Shown piece after piece: positions 8,821 to 16,509 of a stretch of DNA of 34,038 bases. Location: positions 1 to 34,038 of the forward strand of contig FR895320.1 in NCBI GenBank assembly GCA_000434995.1, read 5' to 3'. The translations under genes and the position numbers were made by a program. Within the stretch, counting starts at the first letter, position 1. Each line of letters opens with the position of its first letter. The stretch comes from Firmicutes bacterium CAG:341. Lineage in GTDB: Bacteria > Bacillota > Clostridia > Oscillospirales > Acutalibacteraceae. Under the pieces are notes generated by a model. The model saw nothing but the letters and a program-made list of their open reading frames with translations, did no database searches and was not told the DNA's origin.

Positions 8821-8850
8821 AACACAGCTTTGGAAAACAAAGTATTCCTT

Positions 8851-8871
8851 GCCTGTGCAAAATGTGCAGGC
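8851..8871 (+). promoter_or_regulatory. Leader hairpin before rpsF
   Basis: In the roughly 70-base leader, GCCTGTGCA (8851-8859) pairs with TGTGCAGGC (8863-8871) through nine pairs, two of them G-U, around an AAA loop. Many bacteria control rpsF through an S6:S18-binding leader hairpin. This one is in the right place, but I do not see the conserved CCG-type bulge, so the identity is tentative. Confidence 0.35.
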
Positions 8872-8898
8872 CAAAAGACCAAAAGGAGGTGCTGAAGA

Positions 8899-9189
8899 AT
8901 GGCATTAAGGAATTATGAAATCGTAATGGTTTACTCTCTTGCAAATGGAGAAGAAGCAGTTGAGGCATTAAAGCAGAAGTTTACTGACCTCATCGCAAAG
9001 CATGGCACTCTCGGCAATGTTGAGGAATGGGGTAAGCGCAAGCTTGCATATCCAATCAACTATGAAAACGATGGCTATTATGTAGTTATCGACTTCACAA
9101 GCGATGAAGCATTCCCACAGGAACTTGACCGTGTTATCAACATTACTGACGGCGTACTTCGTTCTTTAATCGTAGCTAAAGGCGAATAA
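8899..9189 (+). CDS. rpsF: 30S ribosomal protein S6
   Basis: The 96-residue protein has the S6 fold pattern: the opening RNYEIVMVYS, the middle GNVEEWGKRKLAYPINYENDGYYVVIDF and the closing DRVINITDGVLRSLIV. It binds 16S rRNA next to S18 on the platform of the small subunit. AGGAGGT lies nine bases before the start. It is the first gene of the conserved rpsF-ssb-rpsR operon. Confidence 0.97.
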   Translation: MALRNYEIVMVYSLANGEEAVEALKQKFTDLIAKHGTLGNVEEWGKRKLAYPINYENDGYYVVIDFTSDEAFPQELDRVINITDGVLRSLIVAKGE

Positions 9190-9203
9190 TAGGAGGGATT
9201 TGA

Positions 9204-9635
9204 ATGATCAATTCTGTTGTTCTTATGGGCAGATTAACTTATGAACCGGAGCTTAAAACTACAACAAGTGGTCTTTCGGTTATCCGTTTCCAAATGGCTG
9301 TTGACAGAAATTATCAGTCACAGGGACAGGAAAGACAGGCTGACTTTATTGATGTAGTTGCTTGGCGTCAAACTGCTGATTTTGTTTCTCGTTATTTCCA
9401 CAAAGGTTCAATGATTGCTGTTGAAGGTTCAATTCAAACAAATAATTTCACTGACCGTGACGGAAACAAGAGGAAATCCGTAGAAGTTGTTGCAAATCAG
9501 GTTTCTTTCTGTGGCTCAAAGGCAGAAAGCCAGGGTGCAAATCCTGCATTTTCTCAGCCTGCACCAAGCTACTCAACAGCTGATAATTCAGATTTTGAAG
9601 AAATCGTTGATGATGACGACGACTTACCATTTTAA
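9204..9635 (+). CDS. ssb: Single-stranded DNA-binding protein
   Basis: The 143-residue SSB has an OB fold at about 1-105 (MINSVVLMGRLTYEPELK, RQADFIDVVAWRQTADFV, GSIQTNNFTDRDGNKR). A disordered Gln/Ser/Pro-rich linker leads to an acidic tip ending DDDDDLPF. That tip is the docking site for replication and repair partners, so this is the replicative SSB type. It is cytosolic and forms tetramers in this family. GGAGGG lies upstream, 14 bases after rpsF, and it is co-transcribed with both ribosomal protein genes. Confidence 0.97.
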   Translation: MINSVVLMGRLTYEPELKTTTSGLSVIRFQMAVDRNYQSQGQERQADFIDVVAWRQTADFVSRYFHKGSMIAVEGSIQTNNFTDRDGNKRKSVEVVANQVSFCGSKAESQGANPAFSQPAPSYSTADNSDFEEIVDDDDDLPF

Positions 9636-9650
9636 AGGAGGAAACTAATT

Positions 9651-9890
9651 ATGGCATATAACAGAGCCGGTGGCCCACGCAAGGGTCGCAAGAAGGTTTG
9701 CGTTTTTTGTGTAGAAAAAGTTGATGAAATCGACTACAAAGATGTTGCAAGACTTAAGAGATTTGTATCAGAAAGATCAAAGATTCTTCCTCGTCGTGTA
9801 ACAGGTACATGCGCAAAGCATCAGAGAGAGCTTACTACTGCTATTAAGAGAGCAAGACATTTAGCTCTTCTCCCTTACACATCAGACTAA
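9651..9890 (+). CDS. rpsR: 30S ribosomal protein S18, zinc-binding type
   Basis: The 79-residue S18 has the core IDYKDVARLKRFVSERSKILPRRVTGTCAKHQRELTTAIKRARHLALLPY of the family. It keeps a CVFC pair near residues 17-20 and a later Cys and His in GTCAKH, the pattern of the zinc-binding (C+) form. Its partner on the ribosome is S6, encoded upstream. AAGGAGG precedes the start, and a strong terminator follows the stop at once. Confidence 0.97.
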   Translation: MAYNRAGGPRKGRKKVCVFCVEKVDEIDYKDVARLKRFVSERSKILPRRVTGTCAKHQRELTTAIKRARHLALLPYTSD

Positions 9891-9901
9891 TAAGTAATTA
9901 A

Positions 9902-9938
9902 AGGACACTCGCTTTATTAAGCAGGTGTCCTTTTTTTT
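9902..9938 (+). terminator. Terminator of rpsF-ssb-rpsR
   Basis: AGGACAC (9902-9908) pairs with GTGTCCT (9925-9931). Inside, a second short stem GCTT/AAGC closes a four-base loop. Eight T follow. It also sits at the 3' end of the convergent glycosyltransferase gene. Confidence 0.9.
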
Positions 9939-12660
9939 ATTCAATATTCAGCTTTTTAACGCATTTCAAATCTTTCATATCATCATTGATTTTAACGCTT
10001 GCGCCATTTTCAAGCCTTGAACAGATGTAATTAACCTTTGTTTTAAATGGCTTTTTAGAAGAATACTTGTTTTTATCAAACCAATTAAATTCATAGTTTA
10101 AATGTTTGGAAAGACCTATGAAAAGAAGATTTTTTGAAATTGCCGAGGTGGATAAAACATACTCGTCATCAAACCTTATATTTCCAAAATATTTTCTTCT
10201 TTCGCTTTCACAAAGTGCTTCAAATTTTTTGGATGGGTTTAAGCCGAGTTTTGCTTTTAGATATGCGCCTTTAATGTCGCTTTCTTCAAAGCTGTCAAAA
10301 CTGTCAAATCGCATAGGGAGAAGGCGTACACCTTTAAGATATTCTTCACCGTCTGCTTTGTAATTAGGGTTCTTTTCTTCATCAAAGCTGAGGTAAAATG
10401 TTTTATAGCTTTGCTCTTTTCTGATTCGCTTGAAGGTTTTAACTCTGTTTTCCGTAAGGTTTCCGCCCATATAGTAAATGCAAATTTCTTCTTCAATTTG
10501 CTTTTTATTTATGCCGTTTTTCTCGATTTTTTCAAAAAGTTCTTTTGCATTTTCGTGCTTTGAAAATGTGTGGTTTGATTTTTCAAGCTTTCTGATGAAA
10601 TCGCAAAGTTCAACCGCTGTTTCAAAAGTCGGAATGTTATCGTCTGCTCCGAGTTCCTCATCACTTATAAATCTGTTTGCATCAAGAATAAAGCGGGCAA
10701 GCTTTAAATCTTTGTTTTTAAACACGTTTAATATTGTGTGATAATCTGTGATAACACAGTCGCAGCTTGATGCAAAATCGTACAAGTCATATTCGCCCAG
10801 CATTTTTTTGATATGGTTAAATACTGTGAAATCGGCATTATACGGATAAGTATCAAGGTTGACATAAAGTTCGTATTTTTGGCTTAATTCACTGTCAATA
10901 ATCATTAAGTTAGCCATAAATTTTCTGTATGCTGTTGCAGAGTTTTTACCGTTTGTTGCCTTAAATTGCGGGGTAAATAAAATCTTGATTTTATCATTAG
11001 CTGTTGCAAAGCTTGTAACCCCTGCCATATCAAGCGCAGGGCTGTCTGCAATTACAGTGCTTGTAGGCAGCATTTCGCACCTGTATGCTTTTTCAAAAGA
11101 GTTTTGGCTTACTTCGTTAAGATATACGCTTGCACTTGATGCGATAATGCTTTTTTGTACAGTTGCAAATTCAAAACATTCCATTTCTCTTTTTTTTGCC
11201 ATTTTTGCCGATATGCAATCGGTTTGCAAATTGATGTATTTTTGACCTTCTTTAATTTCAAAAAAGTATTCAAGCGCACGGTCGGAAAAAATGTATTTTG
11301 CTTCGCAAAGTGCTTTTATATATTCTTCGTTATCACTGCCGATTACCGTGACATCGCTGAAGTTGTAACGCTTTAATCTATCTTCACATTCTGCCTTGTT
11401 TTCACTGTTTGCCACCACGATTTGCTTGTAATCGTTTTTCTCGGTTTTAATATATTTAATCATAGCAAGCATAGAAGACGGAAGTGAATGTTCCTGCGCT
11501 GTTATATATAAAACTTCATCTTTAAGTGATAATTCTTTTTTCAATTTGAAGTATTTTTCGTCAGCATCTTTTGTTTCTTCTTTGATTTTATCAAAGGTTT
11601 TGAATTCGAATTCCTTAATTTTTTCGTATTCCGCTTTTATGTTTTCAACATATTCGTCTTGCTCTTCTTTACTCATATCTTTGCATTTTGCCACAAAGTC
11701 CAAAAGTTTTTCCCTTGATGAATAAAAGGCGAAAAGATTATAAATTCTGTAAGGCAGATTATATTTAATATATTTGTTTTGCCTGAATTTTGGAAAGTTT
11801 TCTTCAAGATAGTCAAATAATGTGTTAATAAGTTTAACTTTTAATTCAAAGCTTTCTTCTCCGTATACCGTTAAAAGTTGCTCAAATCTGTAAAAGAAAT
11901 GGCGAACCGTAATATATTCAACTTCGTTTTTATATAAATCAAAGCAGTCGCGCTCTTTGAGGTTTTTAATCAAATAGTCAATAGCTTTTGCAATGTCGCA
12001 GGTAGAGTCGTTAAATTTGCTTAAAAATCCGACCTGAACCGAGTAATTATAGAAAAAGTCATTTATTACACCGATAGATTTAGCTTTGCTTGCAAGGATG
12101 AATGAAACAGGCAAATCTTCAAACCTGATTTTATCCGGGAATTCAACTGAATCAAAAAGTTCTTTTTTAATAAATTTATTCCAAGGAAAAGGGGAAAGCT
12201 TTAAAAATTCATATGGCTTTTCGCTTAATTTGAAATTTTGATTATAATGGAAAGTACGGTTGCCGATTTTTTCATTTGTTTCGGCATTTACATCGTATCT
12301 GCTGAAAAGTACCAAATCATTATTATCTTTTGTTGCTTTATTATATAATTCTTCACAGGCATTAGGCTCTACACTGTCGTCAGAATCTACAAACCATAAA
12401 TATTGCCCGCTTGATTTTGTAACACCAAAGTTTCTTGCGTGGCTTACACCCATATTTTCTGTGTTGTAAACATAAACTTTGTTTGGATACAGTGCCTGAT
12501 ATTCTTTAAGTATTTCAAAGCTTTTATCAGTGCTTCCGTCATTTACTGCAATTATTTCAATTTCATTTAAAGTTTGCGCTAAAAGTGAATCAATGCAGTT
12601 TTTTAAATATTTTGATGTGTTATATACCGGAACGATTATGCTTACTTTGCACGCTGTCAT
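9937..12660 (-). CDS. GT2 glycosyltransferase fused to a degenerate CDP-glycerol glycerophosphotransferase-like region
   Basis: The 907-residue protein opens with a family 2 glycosyltransferase domain (about 4-240): VSIIVPVYNTSKYLKNCIDSLLAQT, VNDGSTD near 40, and the metal-binding DSD at 92-94 in WFVDSDDS. A charged, probably coiled linker lies at 330-380. Residues about 380-690 follow the layout of TagF-type enzymes that build teichoic acid: KYIFSDRA, KEGQKYINLQTD where those enzymes have a Trp-His-Gly motif, ILFTPQFK, and CDCVITDYHT where they have ITDYSS. The key histidine motif is thus missing. The last 200 residues are not recognised. It has no signal peptide or clear membrane helix. It likely makes a wall or surface polymer (inference). 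It is transcribed alone, convergent to rpsR, with GAGGG before the start. Confidence 0.75.
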   Translation of the reverse strand: MTACKVSIIVPVYNTSKYLKNCIDSLLAQTLNEIEIIAVNDGSTDKSFEILKEYQALYPNKVYVYNTENMGVSHARNFGVTKSSGQYLWFVDSDDSVEPNACEELYNKATKDNNDLVLFSRYDVNAETNEKIGNRTFHYNQNFKLSEKPYEFLKLSPFPWNKFIKKELFDSVEFPDKIRFEDLPVSFILASKAKSIGVINDFFYNYSVQVGFLSKFNDSTCDIAKAIDYLIKNLKERDCFDLYKNEVEYITVRHFFYRFEQLLTVYGEESFELKVKLINTLFDYLEENFPKFRQNKYIKYNLPYRIYNLFAFYSSREKLLDFVAKCKDMSKEEQDEYVENIKAEYEKIKEFEFKTFDKIKEETKDADEKYFKLKKELSLKDEVLYITAQEHSLPSSMLAMIKYIKTEKNDYKQIVVANSENKAECEDRLKRYNFSDVTVIGSDNEEYIKALCEAKYIFSDRALEYFFEIKEGQKYINLQTDCISAKMAKKREMECFEFATVQKSIIASSASVYLNEVSQNSFEKAYRCEMLPTSTVIADSPALDMAGVTSFATANDKIKILFTPQFKATNGKNSATAYRKFMANLMIIDSELSQKYELYVNLDTYPYNADFTVFNHIKKMLGEYDLYDFASSCDCVITDYHTILNVFKNKDLKLARFILDANRFISDEELGADDNIPTFETAVELCDFIRKLEKSNHTFSKHENAKELFEKIEKNGINKKQIEEEICIYYMGGNLTENRVKTFKRIRKEQSYKTFYLSFDEEKNPNYKADGEEYLKGVRLLPMRFDSFDSFEESDIKGAYLKAKLGLNPSKKFEALCESERRKYFGNIRFDDEYVLSTSAISKNLLFIGLSKHLNYEFNWFDKNKYSSKKPFKTKVNYICSRLENGASVKINDDMKDLKCVKKLNIE

Positions 12661-12782
12661 TTTTTATACCCTCTTTATTTGCTGAATATATAATATAAAT
12701 ATAATAACATATTACATTTTTATTGCAAGCTAAATTTCATAATTAGTTGTATTTAATGATAATGTTATATGTTTTAACGAGA

Positions 12783-12800
12783 TTGTCAAAAATGTAACAA
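12783..12800. promoter_or_regulatory. Rex-like operator 1 (imperfect)
   Basis: TTGTCAAAAATGTAACAA has the same 6-6-6 layout as the two perfect sites downstream, with one half-site change (TTGTCA for TTGTTA). Its centre is 53 bp from that of operator 2, close to five helical turns. Confidence 0.5.
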
Positions 12801-12835
12801 ACGGTTAAAAAGTCATAAAATTATGCACAAAAATA

Positions 12836-12853
12836 TTGTTAAAAAAATAACAA
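12836..12853. promoter_or_regulatory. Rex-like operator 2
   Basis: TTGTTAAAAAAATAACAA is a perfect TTGTTA/TAACAA palindrome with a six-A centre. It fits the known Rex consensus of Gram-positive anaerobes, where an NADH-sensing repressor controls fermentation genes. It ends 35 bases before the -35 box. Confidence 0.75.
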
Positions 12854-12887
12854 GTTTATCAAAATCACTAAAATTACGCATTTTCTC

Positions 12888-12916
12888 TTGAAAAAAATTA
12901 AATAATGGCTTATTAT
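12888..12916 (+). promoter_or_regulatory. adhE promoter
   Basis: TTGAAA (12888-12893), a 17-base spacer and TATTAT (12911-12916) predict a start near 12923. The promoter lies between Rex-like operators 2 and 3. Confidence 0.7.
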
Positions 12917-12929
12917 ATCCATGATGATA

Positions 12930-12947
12930 TTGTTAAAAAAATAACAA
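12930..12947. promoter_or_regulatory. Rex-like operator 3
   Basis: This is an exact second copy of the 18-bp operator-2 sequence, placed just downstream of the predicted transcription start, where bound repressor would block RNA polymerase. Its centre is 94 bp from that of operator 2, close to nine helical turns. Confidence 0.75.
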
Positions 12948-13000
12948 TATTAACCAAAACAGTTAATTCATGATTCAAATTATATTTGGAGGTAATCAAT

Positions 13001-15598
13001 ATGGCAAAAGAAATTATTGACAGCGTTGAAAAGCTTGAAGAAGAGCTTGCAAGAGTTCGTGAAGCACAGCGTAAATTTTCTACCTATACTCAAGAACAGG
13101 TAGATAAAATTTTCCTTGCTGCTGCAAAGGCTGCAAATATGGCAAGAATTCCGCTTGCTAAAATGGCAGTAGAGGAAACAGGAATGGGCGTAGTTGAAGA
13201 TAAGATTATCAAAAACCACTATGCAGCAGAGTATATTTATAATAAGTATAAAAACACAAAAACCTGCGGTGTGATTGATGAAGATAAGGCTTACGGAACA
13301 AAGCGTATTGCAGAACCTCTCGGTGTTATTTGTGCTGTTATTCCTACAACAAACCCAACATCAACAGCTATTTTCAAAACCCTTATTTCTCTTAAAACAA
13401 GAAACGGTATCATTATTTCACCTCATCCAAGGGCAAAGAAATCTACCGCAGCAGCAGCCAAAATCGTTCTTGATGCAGCAGTAGCAGCAGGCGCACCTGA
13501 AAATATTATTTCTTGGATTGATGCTCCGTCACTTGATATGACAAATCTTCTTATGAAAGAAGCAGATATTATTCTTGCAACAGGCGGTCCGGGTATGGTT
13601 AAGGCTGCTTATTCAAGCGGCAAGCCGGCACTCGGTGTAGGTGCCGGTAACACACCTGCAATCATTGATGAAAGCGCAGATATTCTTAAAGCTGTTAACT
13701 CAATCATCCATTCTAAAACATTTGATAACGGTATGATTTGCGCTTCAGAGCAGTCAACAATTGTTGATAAGAAAATATATAAAGAAGTACGCAAGGAATT
13801 TGAATACAGAGGATGCTACTTCCTTAAAAAAGATGAACTTGATAAGGTTCGTAAAACTATTATTATCAATGGCGCACTTAACGCAAAAATCGTTGGTCAA
13901 AAGCCTGTAACTATTGCAGCGCTTGCAGGTGTTAAAATCCCTGAAGATACAAAGGTTCTTATCGGTGAAGTTGAATCTGTTGACCTTAGTGAAGAATTTG
14001 CACACGAAAAGCTTTCACCTGTACTTGCAATGTATAAGAGTGAAAATTTTGAAGACGCACTCGCAAAGGCTGAAAAGCTTATTGCAGACGGCGGTTATGG
14101 CCATACTTCTTCAATCTATATTAACGAACTTACCGAAAAAGAAAAGCTTGCTGAATTTGAAGCTCGTATGAAAACATGTCGTGTTCTTGTTAACACACCT
14201 TCTTCTTTCGGTGGTATCGGTGACCTTTATAACTTCGACCTTGCACCGTCACTCACACTTGGTTGCGGCTCTTGGGGCGGTAACTCGGTAAGTGAAAATG
14301 TCGGCGTAAAGCATCTTATCAATATTAAGACAGTTGCAGAAAGAAGGGAAAATATGCTTTGGTTTAGAGCGCCTGAAAAGGTTTATATCAAAAAAGGTTG
14401 CCTTCCTGTTGCACTTGACGAGGTTGGCACAGTTATGGGTAAGAAGAGAGCATTCATTGTAACTGACTCTTTCCTTTATAAAAACGGTTATTCAAAGCCA
14501 ATCACAGATAAGCTTGATGAACTCGGCATTGTTAACACAACATTCTTCGATGTAGCTCCTGACCCGACACTCGCTTGTGCTAAAGAGGGTTGGGCACAGA
14601 TGAAGGCATTTGAGCCTGATGTAATTATCGCGCTCGGCGGCGGTTCAGCAATGGATGCTGCAAAGATTATGTGGGTAATGTATGAACATCCGGAAGTTGA
14701 TTTCTATGACCTTGCTATGAGATTTATGGATATTCGTAAGAGAGTTTATACTTTCCCTAAAATGGGTGAAAAGGCATACTTTATTGCTGTTCCTACTTCA
14801 GCAGGTACCGGCTCTGAAGTTACTCCTTTTGCAGTTATTACAGATGAAAGCACAGGTACAAAGTATCCTCTTGCCGATTATCAGCTTATGCCTAATATGG
14901 CTATTGTAGATGCTGATTTCCATATGACAGCACCTAAAGGTCTTACAGCAGCATCAGGTATTGACGCAGTAACTCACGCACTTGAAGCTTATGCTTCAAT
15001 GATGGCTACCGAATATACAGACGGTCTTGCTATTGAAGCTCTTAAGAATATTTTTGAATATCTTCCAAGAGCATATGATAACGGTCAAAATGACCCGGTT
15101 GCAAGAGAAAAGATGGCTAATGCGGCTACTATGGCCGGTATGGCATTTGCAAATGCATTCCTCGGCGTATGCCACTCAATGGCGCATAAGCTCGGTGCAT
15201 ATCATCATCTTCCACACGGTGTAGCAAATGCACTTATGATTGATTATGTTCTTGAATTTAACGCTGCCGAAGTTCCTGCAAAGATGGGTACATTCAGCCA
15301 GTATGATTATCCTAAGACACTTCGCCGTTATGCAGAAGTTGCCGAAGCACTTGGTGTAAGCGGAAGAAATGATGAGGCTAAACTTAAAGGGCTTATCAAA
15401 AAGATTGATGACCTTAAAGAATATGTAGGCATTAAAAAGACAATTAAGGATTACGGCGTAGATGAAAAGTACTTCCTTGATACTCTTGACCAAATGACAG
15501 AAGATGCATTTGATGACCAGTGCACAGGCGCAAACCCAAGGCTTCCTCTTATGTCAGAAATTAAAGATATGTATCTTCGTGCTTATTACGGCAAATGA
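13001..15598 (+). CDS. adhE: Bifunctional acetaldehyde-CoA/alcohol dehydrogenase
   Basis: The 866-residue AdhE reduces acetyl-CoA to acetaldehyde and then ethanol, using two NADH. The start is ATG 13001, with TTGGAGG before it; an upstream TTG at 12986 would include that site. The aldehyde dehydrogenase half (about 1-440) has the catalytic Cys247 in FDNGMICASEQ and the nucleotide loop GVGAGNTP. The iron alcohol dehydrogenase half (about 455-866) has GGGSAMDAAK near 547 and the metal ligands Asp655, His659, His725 and His739, each two residues on from the E. coli positions. Enzymes of this family form long spirosome filaments. Nothing is missing. It is preceded by Rex-like sites and followed by a separate promoter. 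Confidence 0.98.
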   Translation: MAKEIIDSVEKLEEELARVREAQRKFSTYTQEQVDKIFLAAAKAANMARIPLAKMAVEETGMGVVEDKIIKNHYAAEYIYNKYKNTKTCGVIDEDKAYGTKRIAEPLGVICAVIPTTNPTSTAIFKTLISLKTRNGIIISPHPRAKKSTAAAAKIVLDAAVAAGAPENIISWIDAPSLDMTNLLMKEADIILATGGPGMVKAAYSSGKPALGVGAGNTPAIIDESADILKAVNSIIHSKTFDNGMICASEQSTIVDKKIYKEVRKEFEYRGCYFLKKDELDKVRKTIIINGALNAKIVGQKPVTIAALAGVKIPEDTKVLIGEVESVDLSEEFAHEKLSPVLAMYKSENFEDALAKAEKLIADGGYGHTSSIYINELTEKEKLAEFEARMKTCRVLVNTPSSFGGIGDLYNFDLAPSLTLGCGSWGGNSVSENVGVKHLINIKTVAERRENMLWFRAPEKVYIKKGCLPVALDEVGTVMGKKRAFIVTDSFLYKNGYSKPITDKLDELGIVNTTFFDVAPDPTLACAKEGWAQMKAFEPDVIIALGGGSAMDAAKIMWVMYEHPEVDFYDLAMRFMDIRKRVYTFPKMGEKAYFIAVPTSAGTGSEVTPFAVITDESTGTKYPLADYQLMPNMAIVDADFHMTAPKGLTAASGIDAVTHALEAYASMMATEYTDGLAIEALKNIFEYLPRAYDNGQNDPVAREKMANAATMAGMAFANAFLGVCHSMAHKLGAYHHLPHGVANALMIDYVLEFNAAEVPAKMGTFSQYDYPKTLRRYAEVAEALGVSGRNDEAKLKGLIKKIDDLKEYVGIKKTIKDYGVDEKYFLDTLDQMTEDAFDDQCTGANPRLPLMSEIKDMYLRAYYGK

Positions 15599-15603
15599 TC
15601 AAC

Positions 15604-15632
15604 TTGACTGTAAATTTTCGTTTATGTATAAT
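15604..15632 (+). promoter_or_regulatory. Promoter of the phosphotransferase gene
   Basis: TTGACT (15604-15609), 17 bases and a consensus TATAAT (15627-15632) sit just after the adhE stop. Transcription should start near 15638-15639, inside the Shine-Dalgarno sequence, leaving a leader of only about 12 bases. Confidence 0.7.
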
Positions 15633-15650
15633 AAATAGGGGGTGTCTTTT

Positions 15651-16394
15651 ATGACAACTATTATTAAGAGAGAGAACAAAGAAATTTATCGTGACGGTGA
15701 TAAGCTTGTAAAAGTTTTTGATGAAAAAGCTTTTACAAAAGCACAAGTTCTTAACGAAGCGCTTAATAATGCAAGAGTTGAGGAAACAGGACTTAAAATT
15801 CCAAAGCTTCTTGATGTAAGAAAAGTAGACGGCGGCTGGGCTATCACAAGGGAATATATTGAAGGCAAAAGTCTTTCTGAACTTATGGCTGAAAATCCTG
15901 AAAAGGAAGACGAATATCTTGAAAAATTCGTTAATCTTCAAATGGAAATTCATTCAAAGAAATGCCCTATGCTTAATAAAATTAAGGATAAAATGCACGC
16001 TAAAATCAGTGCTTCATCATATGAAGCTACTTTGAGATATGACCTTCATAACAGACTTGAGGGTATGAAACCTCATAATAAGGTTCTTCACGGTGATTTT
16101 TGCCCTTCAAACATTATTGTTACACCTGACGGTGAATATTATGTAATTGACTGGGCGCACGCAACTCAGGGTAACGCTTCAGAAGATGCGGCAAGAACAT
16201 ATCTTGTATTTAACCTTAACGGTCAAAAAGAACTTGCAGAAAAGTATCTTAATCTTTTCTGCAAAAAAGCTGATATTCCAAAGCAACTTGTACAGCAGTG
16301 GATGCCTATTGTTGCTTGCAGTGAAAGTGTTAAAAACAAACCTGAAGAAAAGGAACTCCTTGACTCTTGGGTAAATGTATTTGACTTCCAGTAA
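15651..16394 (+). CDS. Aminoglycoside-phosphotransferase/choline-kinase-like protein
   Basis: The 247-residue protein has the fold of small-molecule kinases of the APH/choline kinase superfamily. The catalytic loop is HGDFCPSN (147-154, Asp149 and Asn154). The metal-binding IDWAHATQGN follows at Asp167. An N-terminal lobe is present (KLVKVFDEKA, then ITREYIEGKSLSELM as hinge). ATG 15651 is preferred because AGGGGGTG lies seven bases before it; the GTG at 15642 falls inside that site. The substrate is unknown. Sugars, choline or amino-sugars are all possible, and drug resistance should not be assumed. It has its own promoter and terminator. Confidence 0.75.
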   Translation: MTTIIKRENKEIYRDGDKLVKVFDEKAFTKAQVLNEALNNARVEETGLKIPKLLDVRKVDGGWAITREYIEGKSLSELMAENPEKEDEYLEKFVNLQMEIHSKKCPMLNKIKDKMHAKISASSYEATLRYDLHNRLEGMKPHNKVLHGDFCPSNIIVTPDGEYYVIDWAHATQGNASEDAARTYLVFNLNGQKELAEKYLNLFCKKADIPKQLVQQWMPIVACSESVKNKPEEKELLDSWVNVFDFQ

Positions 16395-16410
16395 TACCAA
16401 ATAAACAGCA

Positions 16411-16445
16411 AATCCTGCCTTTTTAAAAAAAGGCAGGATTTTTTT
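16411..16445 (+). terminator. Terminator of the phosphotransferase gene
   Basis: A 13-bp stem starting AATCCTGCC (16411-16423 with 16428-16440) is followed by five T. Confidence 0.85.
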
Positions 16446-16455
16446 AAAAAAAGTA

Positions 16456-16484
16456 TTGACAAACGAGTTAGAATATGCTAACTT
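16456..16484 (+). promoter_or_regulatory. Promoter of the candidate small RNA
   Basis: A consensus TTGACA (16456-16461), 17 bases and TAACTT (16479-16484), with an extended TG at 16476-16477, predict a start near 16491. The -10 box is weak, but the TG should help. Confidence 0.55.
16466..16483. promoter_or_regulatory. Operator dyad A
   Basis: AGTTAGAATATGCTAACT is a perfect AGTTAG/CTAACT dyad with a six-base centre. It lies between the -35 and -10 boxes, where a bound repressor would shut the promoter. Its size suits a MarR- or TetR-type dimer; the actual regulator is unknown. Confidence 0.65.
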
Positions 16485-16489
16485 ATATG

Positions 16490-16509
16490 TAGTTAGTCAA
16501 TACTAACTA
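16490..16509. promoter_or_regulatory. Operator dyad B
   Basis: TAGTTAGTCAATACTAACTA is a second perfect dyad with the same half-site and six-base centre, 25 bp from dyad A and on the predicted transcription start. In RNA it could also form a 5' hairpin. Confidence 0.65.

Larger units (their letters stand above)
12661..13000. other. 340-base divergent control region between the glycosyltransferase gene and adhE
   Basis: This AT-rich stretch has no gene. On the adhE side it holds three Rex-like 18-bp sites and a promoter, listed separately. On the glycosyltransferase side, 12665-12720 is TA-rich, and I cannot choose one promoter there with confidence. Confidence 0.7.

Noticed and set aside
8494..8968. 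Long minus-strand open frames across the end of the GH30 gene and the rpsF promoter
   Set aside because: They show no family resemblance, and they run through a near-perfect promoter and two secure plus-strand genes.
16472..16500. Minus-strand promoter TTGACT-N17-CATATT overlapping the small RNA promoter
   Set aside because: The spacing is right, but the -10 match is modest, and both boxes are by-products of the dyad sequence. A short divergent transcript remains possible, but there is no gene for it.
16466..16509. Reading the dyads as DtxR/IdeR iron boxes
   Set aside because: Those boxes have arms one base apart; these have six. Only the GTTAG word is shared.
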